Shown piece by piece: positions 59,392-64,000 of a DNA stretch of 64,000 nucleotides. Below the pieces are notes generated by a model, which was not told where the DNA came from, did no database searches, and was given only the letters and a program-made list of their open reading frames with translations. The position numbers and the translations under genes are program-made. Each line of letters opens with the position of its first letter. Position 1 is the stretch's first letter. Origin of the DNA: Phenylobacterium sp. (GTDB lineage Bacteria; Pseudomonadota; Alphaproteobacteria; Caulobacterales; Caulobacteraceae); assembly GCF_013822795.1 (NCBI RefSeq), contig NZ_PNLB01000007.1, forward strand, positions 1-64,000, in the 5' to 3' direction.

Positions 59392-59874
59392 CTAAGCGGG
59401 TATGAACCTCAATGCATCGCCATTGTTGCAGTAGCGCAGGCCCGTCGGCCGTGGGCCATCCGGGAAGACGTGGCCCTGGTGCCCCAGGCAGCGCGCGCAG
59501 TGGTATTCGGTGCGCGGCACGCCGATGGCGAAGTCGGTCTTCTTGCCCAGCGCGCCCTTGATCGCGGTGTAGAAGCTGGGCCAACCGGTGCCGCTCTCGA
59601 ACTTCCACTGCGATGCGAACAGCGGCAACGCGCACCCAGCGCAGACGTAGGTCCCTTTCCGCTTTTCCTTGTTGAGTGGACTGGTGCCGGCCATCTCGGT
59701 CGCCTCGCGGCGCAGGACATTGTAGGTCGGCGTGTCGAGCCGCCGACGCCAGTCGGCGTCGGACAGCTTGCGCCACGGTGAAGCCGCGTAGGGATCTTCA
59801 TTGGCGAGGGCCAGCGCCGGTGCGAACGCCAGGGCTGATCCCATCAGGAAGGCGCGTCGGTCGATCTTGCTCAT
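59392..59874 (-). CDS. msrB: methionine-R-sulfoxide reductase B with Tat-type signal
   Basis: A 160-residue MsrB. The N-terminus SKIDRRAFLMGSALAFAPAL is a twin-arginine signal peptide, so the enzyme is predicted to be exported folded to the periplasm. The zinc cysteines are Cys78/81 and Cys126/129 (CAGC, CARC), and the catalytic cysteine is Cys149 in LRYCNNGDALRF; the family usually has RYCINSAALRF, so two neighbours differ. It reduces methionine-R-sulfoxide in envelope proteins. It lies 39 bases after the GNAT gene on the minus strand. Confidence 0.92.
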   Translation of the reverse strand: MSKIDRRAFLMGSALAFAPALALANEDPYAASPWRKLSDADWRRRLDTPTYNVLRREATEMAGTSPLNKEKRKGTYVCAGCALPLFASQWKFESGTGWPSFYTAIKGALGKKTDFAIGVPRTEYHCARCLGHQGHVFPDGPRPTGLRYCNNGDALRFIPA

Positions 59875-59913
59875 GCAAGGAGATACGGCGCTCTCCTTGG
59901 ACCGGATGCAAGC

Positions 59914-60354
59914 CTAGCGGCCGGCCCAGCGGTAGAGGGCATCCGGCGTCTTTTCTTCGTTGTCTGCCCCGTCCGTCAGGCGGACGAGTTCGAAGCCGCG
60001 CATCTCGTAGAATCGTCGGGCCCGCGCGTTTTGCTGGAACGTCCAAAGTTCGCGCGCAGTCCCATCCTCAAGCGCCTTCGCCAGCAGCTGCGGCCCGAGG
60101 CTTCGCCCCTGATGATCGGGATGTACGTAGAGGTGGCTCACCCAGCCTGGCTTGAACGCCACGTAGCCGACGATCACGTCGCCGGCTTCAGCGACCCAGA
60201 CCTCGTTTTCCAGAAACAACCGCTCGCTGAAGAACCACAGGTCCTCCTCGGCCGTATGGAGCTCAGGCAAGTACGGCAACGATACCCGCATGACGTGGCG
60301 GTGCAGCCGGGCGACCGGCGCCGCATCAGCGGCGATCGCCCGGCGCAGGATCAC
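59914..60354 (-). CDS. GNAT family N-acetyltransferase
   Basis: A 146-residue acetyltransferase. The acetyl-CoA motif is in [18 protein letters not shown] (R/Q-x-x-G-x-G/A type) with [16 protein letters not shown] at the C-terminus, the usual beta-6 region. The substrate is unknown. The start is a GTG at 60354 overlapping the argC stop as GTGA, so it is translated with argC. The arginine context does not by itself identify an amino-acid acetyltransferase. Confidence 0.85.
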   Translation of the reverse strand: MILRRAIAADAAPVARLHRHVMRVSLPYLPELHTAEEDLWFFSERLFLENEVWVAEAGDVIVGYVAFKPGWVSHLYVHPDHQGRSLGPQLLAKALEDGTARELWTFQQNARARRFYEMRGFELVRLTDGADNEEKTPDALYRWAGR

Positions 60355-61331
60355 AGCCCCTCGCCTTCCGCCAGGCCGAGGATCAGGTTCAGGTTCTGGA
60401 CCGCGGCCCCGGACGCGCCCTTTCCCAGGTTGTCGAGCACGGCCACCAGCCGCGCCTCGCCCTCAGCCTCATTGCCAAACACGTAGAGCTTCATGCGATT
60501 GGTGCCGTTCAGCGCCTCCGGATCGAGATCGGCGTTGTAGCCGGCCGCTCCTGAGCGAGCCTTTTCAAGCGCCGCACACTCGGCCTCCGAGGCCACCGAC
60601 ACGAAAGCCTCGCCCTCATAGGCGGCGGCCAGCGAGTCGCGCAGCGCGCCCAGGGTCGGCCGCTTGGGCATCGCCCAGAGATGAAGCGGGATCTCGACCA
60701 GCATGCCCTGAGCGTAGCGCCCGACAGCCGGCGCAAACAGCGGCCGATGTTGCAAGCCGGTGTAGCCCATCATCTCAGGCAGATGCTTATGGGTCAGCGT
60801 CAGGCCGTAGGCGCGGTAGGCGTCCTGAGTGCCCTTCGGCGCAGGCTGCTGCTCGAACTCCTCGATCAGCCCGCGACCGCCGCCCGAGTAACCAGAGACG
60901 CCGTGCACGCTGAGCGGCGTGTCGGCCGGGACCAGCCCGTCCCGGACTAGGGGCGCCATCAGGCCGATGAACCCGGTCGACCAGCAGCCGGGATTGGTGA
61001 TGCGCTTGGAAGCCACGATCGCCTCGCGATGCCCCGGCTTCCATTCCGGAAAGCCGAACACCCACGCCGAGTCCACCCTGTGCGCGGTCGACGGGTCGAC
61101 GATCTTCACGGCCGGATTGGTGATCAGCGAAACAGCCTCGCGCGCGCCGTCGTCGGGCAGGCAGAGGATCGCAGCGTCCACGCCGTTCAGCAGTTCGGCC
61201 CGCGCGGCCGGATCCTTTCGCTTGGCCGGATCGATCGAAACGAGCTCGAGATCGCGACGGCCTTCAAGCCGCTGCCGGATCTGCAGGCCGGTGGTGCCGG
61301 CTTCGCCATCGATGAAGACTGTATGGGCCAT
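60351..61331 (-). CDS. argC: N-acetyl-gamma-glutamyl-phosphate reductase (type 2)
   Basis: A 326-residue enzyme of the arginine pathway that reduces N-acetylglutamyl phosphate with NADPH. N-terminal [17 protein letters not shown], the catalytic cysteine in [12 protein letters not shown], and the histidine in LTHKHLPEM fit the shorter type 2 ArgC of alphaproteobacteria and not the 340-residue E. coli type. It lies downstream of rplM-rpsI, an arrangement common in Caulobacterales, with a terminator hairpin between them. It overlaps the GNAT gene start by four bases. Confidence 0.94.
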   Translation of the reverse strand: MAHTVFIDGEAGTTGLQIRQRLEGRRDLELVSIDPAKRKDPAARAELLNGVDAAILCLPDDGAREAVSLITNPAVKIVDPSTAHRVDSAWVFGFPEWKPGHREAIVASKRITNPGCWSTGFIGLMAPLVRDGLVPADTPLSVHGVSGYSGGGRGLIEEFEQQPAPKGTQDAYRAYGLTLTHKHLPEMMGYTGLQHRPLFAPAVGRYAQGMLVEIPLHLWAMPKRPTLGALRDSLAAAYEGEAFVSVASEAECAALEKARSGAAGYNADLDPEALNGTNRMKLYVFGNEAEGEARLVAVLDNLGKGASGAAVQNLNLILGLAEGEGL

Positions 61332-61361
61332 GGTCGGAAATCCAGAACGGGTGGATCAGAT

Positions 61362-61397
61362 AGCAGAAAGGGCGCCTCGGTTTCCCGAAGCGCCCTT
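61362..61397 (-). terminator. terminator after rpsI
   Basis: On the minus strand AAGGGCGCTTCGG pairs with CCGAGGCGCCCTT around GAAA, with one mismatch, then TTCTGC. It begins 26 bases after the rpsI stop and ends about 30 before the argC start, so argC may be partly read through or have its own promoter. Confidence 0.65.
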
Positions 61398-61423
61398 CCC
61401 AAACGCGATTTCTCGCGCAGCTC

Positions 61424-61894
61424 TTAGCGCTTCGAGAACTGGAAGCTGCGGCGGGCCTTGGCCTTGCCGTACTTCTTACGCTCAACGACGCGGCTGTCGC
61501 GGGTCAGGAAGCCGTGCGGCTTCAGGACCGGGCGCAGCGCCGGTTCGTAATAGGTCAGAGCCTTGGACAGGCCGTGGCGGATCGCGCCAGCTTGGCCCGA
61601 CAGGCCCGAGCCTTCAACCGAGACGATCACGTCGAACTGGCCGACGCGGTCGGTCACTTGGAACGGCTGGGCGATCATCATGCGCAGCACCGGGCGAGCG
61701 AAGTACACTTCCTGGTCGCGGCCATTGATCGTGATCGTGCCCTTGCCGGGCTTAATCCAGACCTTGGCGATCGCGTTCTTGCGCTTGCCGGTCGCATAGG
61801 CGCGGCCTTGAGCGTCGATCTTCGGCTCAGCCGGAGCAGCCTGCGGGTTGGACGAGAGGCCTTGCAGGGCCTCGAAACCTTGGGTCTCGGACAT
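61424..61894 (-). CDS. rpsI: 30S ribosomal protein S9
   Basis: A 156-residue ribosomal protein S9. The N-terminal 30-residue extension ([19 protein letters not shown]) is typical of alphaproteobacteria. The core has [18 protein letters not shown] and [17 protein letters not shown], and the C-terminus ends in the basic tail [11 protein letters not shown], which contacts the P-site tRNA. It follows rplM by five bases in the conserved rplM-rpsI operon. Confidence 0.97.
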   Translation of the reverse strand: MSETQGFEALQGLSSNPQAAPAEPKIDAQGRAYATGKRKNAIAKVWIKPGKGTITINGRDQEVYFARPVLRMMIAQPFQVTDRVGQFDVIVSVEGSGLSGQAGAIRHGLSKALTYYEPALRPVLKPHGFLTRDSRVVERKKYGKAKARRSFQFSKR

Positions 61895-61899
61895 CTGTC

Positions 61900-62373
61900 T
61901 TACAGGCTCCGCACGTTCTTGGCGTTCAGCGAAGCGAACGCGATGGTCTCGGGGTTCTGCGCTTCGTGCGGATGCTCGCCGGCATTGTAGATGCGCAGGT
62001 GCGTCATCTGCTTGCGGGCCAGCGGGCTTTCCTTCGGCAGCATACGCTCAACGGCCTTTTCCAGGATGCGCTCCGGATACTTGCCGCCGAGGATCTTGTC
62101 CGCGGTGCGTTCCTTGATGCCGCCCGGATAGCCGGTGTGCCAGTAGTAGGTCTTGTCCTGCAGCTTCTTGCCGGTGAACTTCACCTTGTCGGCGTTGACC
62201 ACGACGACGTAGTCGCCGCAATCGACGTGCGGGGTGTAGTCCGGGCGGTGCTTGCCGCGAAGACGCATGGCGATGAACGAGGCGAGACGGCCGACCACGG
62301 CGTTCTCGGCATCGATCACGATCCACTTCTTCTCGACGTCGGCGGGCTTCAGCGAAGCCGTCGTCTTCATCAT
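61900..62373 (-). CDS. rplM: 50S ribosomal protein L13
   Basis: A 157-residue ribosomal protein L13 with the conserved [36 protein letters not shown] and [20 protein letters not shown]. Two adjacent ATGs at 62373 and 62370 are both possible starts. It is the first gene of rplM-rpsI and has a strong sigma-70 type promoter 54 bases upstream. Early assembly protein binding 23S rRNA. Confidence 0.97.
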   Translation of the reverse strand: MMKTTASLKPADVEKKWIVIDAENAVVGRLASFIAMRLRGKHRPDYTPHVDCGDYVVVVNADKVKFTGKKLQDKTYYWHTGYPGGIKERTADKILGGKYPERILEKAVERMLPKESPLARKQMTHLRIYNAGEHPHEAQNPETIAFASLNAKNVRSL

Positions 62374-62426
62374 GGGAACGGGTCCGTTAGGTTGGCGGGA
62401 CGAGAAAGGTCCCGGCGAGGGCGCGG

Positions 62427-62455
62427 CTAGTACGGGGTTACCAACCGCCTGTCAA
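62427..62455 (-). promoter_or_regulatory. sigma-70 promoter of rplM-rpsI
   Basis: On the minus strand TTGACA (62450-62455) and TACTAG (62427-62432) are separated by exactly 17 bases, close to the consensus -35 and -10. Transcription would start about 50 bases before the rplM ATG at 62373. Confidence 0.8.
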
Positions 62456-62477
62456 CACCAATTGCATCGACTGAAGC

Positions 62478-62489
62478 GCAACGCGTTGC
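62478..62489. repeat. perfect 12-base palindrome GCAACGCGTTGC
   Basis: A perfect palindrome in the spacer between the divergent rplM and phoX starts, upstream of the rplM -35. It could be a regulator site; none is recognised. Confidence 0.4.
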
Positions 62490-62511
62490 CACACAAGGCT
62501 TTGCCGCATCA

Positions 62512-62525
62512 GGTATTATAATACC
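62512..62525. promoter_or_regulatory. perfect 14-base AT-rich palindrome GGTATTATAATACC
   Basis: A perfect palindrome containing TATAAT in an otherwise GC-rich region, 66 bases upstream of the phoX start. It could contain a -10 element for phoX or an operator that masks it. No matching -35 at 16-18 bases is evident. Confidence 0.45.
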
Positions 62526-62590
62526 GCCCGTTTCGGCGCTCAAGCTTCTATGGTCGCGGCCTGTCCCACAGTCCAGCTGGAAAGTCCTTC

Positions 62591-64000
62591 ATGTTCGCGT
62601 CGCGCCGCCAGTTCCTTCAGACCGCTGCAGCCTCGGCCGCCTTCTCTGGGCTGGCGCGCTATGCGAACGCCCAGGTCACGGCCGACTCGGAGGACTACTC
62701 CAGCCCCGGCTATGCCAGCGAAGTCCACGGATACGGGCCGCTGCGCCGCGATCCGGCTGAAATTTTCGACCTGCCCGAGGGCTTTTCCTACGCGGTGATT
62801 TCCCGCGCCGGCGACAAAATGGACGACGGCCTTGTCGCCGCCGGCAAGATGGACGGGATGGGTTGCTTCCCAGCCGGCCGAAATCGGGTCGCCCTGGTCC
62901 GCAATCACGAGATCAGCCCCCCACCCCGCGACGTCCAGATCACCGCTTTTGGCGACGACCGCAGCCTGGCCGGCAAGGTCGACGCCGCCGACCTCTACGA
63001 CACCGACAGCGGGGGCCTGCCCCTGGGCGGCGGGACCAGCACGCTCATCTACGATCTGAAGACGCGAGAGTTGAAGGCCCAGCACCTCAGCCTGGCGGGT
63101 ACTGCAGTCAACTGCGCCGGCGGCGTGACCCCATGGGGATCGTGGCTGACCTGCGAAGAGACCGTCGTGAAGGCGGGTCAGGGCGTGAAGAAGGACCACG
63201 GCTGGGTCTTCGAGGTCCCGTCCCGCCTGCGCGGCCTGGCCGAGCCGGTCGCCCTCACCGGGATGGGCCGCTTCAAGCACGAGGCCTGCGCCGTCGATCC
63301 GCGCACGGGCGTCATCTACATGACCGAGGACGAGATCGACGGCAAAGGACTGTTCTATCGCTACCTGCCCAATGACCGGCGCAAGCTGCAGGCTGGCGGC
63401 CGCCTGCAGGCGCTAGCGGTGGTCGGCGACGGCGACCCGCGCAACTGGGATGCAGTCTCCTGGAAGCAGGGCGATTGGCGCAACGTGCGCTGGGTCGACC
63501 TGGACGGCGTCGACAACCCCAACAACGACCTGCGCCAACGCGGCAAGGCGGCCGGCGCCTCCTGGTTCGCCCGCGGCGAAGGCATATTCTTCGGCCAAGG
63601 CGAGCTTTACTTCACCTGCACCAGCGGCGGGCCGAAGTACCACGGCCAGGTGATGCGCTACGTGCCGAGCGCCCACGAGGGCCAGCCGGGCGAGATTGAT
63701 GAACCCGGCCGCCTGCAACTGTTCGTCGAGCCGTCGGACATCCGGGTCATGGAGATGGCCGACAACCTGGCGATCTCGCCATGGGGCCATATCGTCACCT
63801 GCGAGGACAAGGTCGGGGGCACCAACTATCTGCGCGCCATCACGCCGAAGGGGCAGGTCTATACGATCGGCCGCAACGCCCAGACCCTGGCCGGCGCCAA
63901 GATCCGCGGCACGTCGGAGCTAGCCGGCGTCTGCTTCTCGCCCGACGGCTCGACCCTGTTCGTGAACATCTACGCGCCCGGCTGCACGCTCGCGATCACC
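62591..64000 (+). CDS. phoX: PhoX-family alkaline phosphatase (partial, C-terminus beyond window)
   Basis: The first 470 codons of a PhoX/DUF839 phosphatase. The signal peptide FASRRQFLQTAAASAAFSGL carries a twin-arginine motif, so the enzyme is exported folded with its calcium and iron cofactors. Family blocks include IFDLPEGFSYAVISRAG, ALVRNHEI, NCAGGVTPWGSWLTCEET, DHGWVFEV, FKHEACAVDP and YMTEDE; the histidine- and glutamate-rich sites fit metal binding. The start ATG at 62591 has no clear Pho box upstream, unlike pstS. It would release phosphate from phosphate monoesters in the periplasm. The frame is open at the window end. Confidence 0.93.
   Translation, partial: MFASRRQFLQTAAASAAFSGLARYANAQVTADSEDYSSPGYASEVHGYGPLRRDPAEIFDLPEGFSYAVISRAGDKMDDGLVAAGKMDGMGCFPAGRNRVALVRNHEISPPPRDVQITAFGDDRSLAGKVDAADLYDTDSGGLPLGGGTSTLIYDLKTRELKAQHLSLAGTAVNCAGGVTPWGSWLTCEETVVKAGQGVKKDHGWVFEVPSRLRGLAEPVALTGMGRFKHEACAVDPRTGVIYMTEDEIDGKGLFYRYLPNDRRKLQAGGRLQALAVVGDGDPRNWDAVSWKQGDWRNVRWVDLDGVDNPNNDLRQRGKAAGASWFARGEGIFFGQGELYFTCTSGGPKYHGQVMRYVPSAHEGQPGEIDEPGRLQLFVEPSDIRVMEMADNLAISPWGHIVTCEDKVGGTNYLRAITPKGQVYTIGRNAQTLAGAKIRGTSELAGVCFSPDGSTLFVNIYAPGCTLAIT

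Noticed and set aside
62526..62590. Pho box in front of phoX
   Set aside because: CTGTCCC and AGTCC are present, but no pair of CTGTCAT-like repeats at 11-base spacing can be found.
62540..63280. 246-residue open frame on the minus strand
   Set aside because: Antisense to phoX, which has a Tat signal and family motifs; this frame has none.

Overview
The window is high-GC, densely coded chromosomal DNA of an alphaproteobacterium, most likely a member of the Caulobacteraceae (Caulobacter or Phenylobacterium type). The main pointers are a PopA-like REC-REC-degenerate-GGDEF protein with the c-di-GMP I-site at almost the same residue number as I recall for Caulobacter PopA, a two-domain cold-shock protein, an NDUFS4-like complex I accessory protein, a class I PhaC, ArgC downstream of rplM-rpsI, and a FixK/FNR box in front of ccoN. 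No insertion sequence, prophage, integrase or CRISPR array was seen. This is mostly core genome with a few accessory islands.

Layout. 1-830: start of a cbb3 oxidase operon (ccoN, minus strand, cut by the window edge) and a divergent small membrane protein sharing one FixK/FNR box. 813-10656: an aspartate-use locus. A minus-strand operon (DcaP-like porin, two tandem AspT antiporters, aspartate 4-decarboxylase) is divergent from a LysR regulator, a dicarboxylate/amino-acid symporter and an outer-membrane barrel protein. 10675-12713: a short second FtsZ and an orphan, divergent LpxA-like acyltransferase. 12822-18551: RsmC-like methyltransferase, RsuA-family pseudouridine synthase, CoA-transferase, MFS transporter, TusA-like protein and YihY/BrkB membrane protein. 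18785-19996: PstS-like lipoprotein behind a three-repeat Pho box, with a terminator. 20000-28150: AMACR-type racemase and SDR, PopA, an unusual metallophosphoesterase with a terminator in its leader, a large arylsulfatase and a small membrane protein. 28215-34792: mfd, sdhE, a lipoprotein, recG.

34801-40304: an oxidoreductase, a DUF3089 protein lacking its nucleophile serine, and the LPS inner-core sugar genes hldD, hldE and kdsA. 40490-47284: cyclopropane synthase, then a sulfur amino-acid group (cysK, sseA, metC) with an amino-acid-binding lipoprotein and an M20 peptidase. 47339-49806: three tRNA genes (Arg-TCT, Pro-TGG, Glu-TTC, all with encoded CCA) among NDUFS4, thioesterase, DUF192 and cold-shock genes. 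49931-55239: recJ, glpX, hom and alaC in one minus-strand run. 55354-64000: lipoprotein, phaC, hydrolase, phosphatase, msrB, GNAT, argC, rpsI, rplM and the start of a Tat-exported PhoX phosphatase, cut by the window end.

The most system-like unit is the aspartate locus. Outer-membrane porin, two exchangers and decarboxylase are consistent with an electrogenic aspartate-in/alanine-out cycle that would generate proton motive force, beside a terminal oxidase under oxygen control. Architecture themes are tight packing (ATGA or GTGA start-stop overlaps in at least five tandem pairs) and five convergent gene pairs that overlap by exactly four bases through their stop codons.
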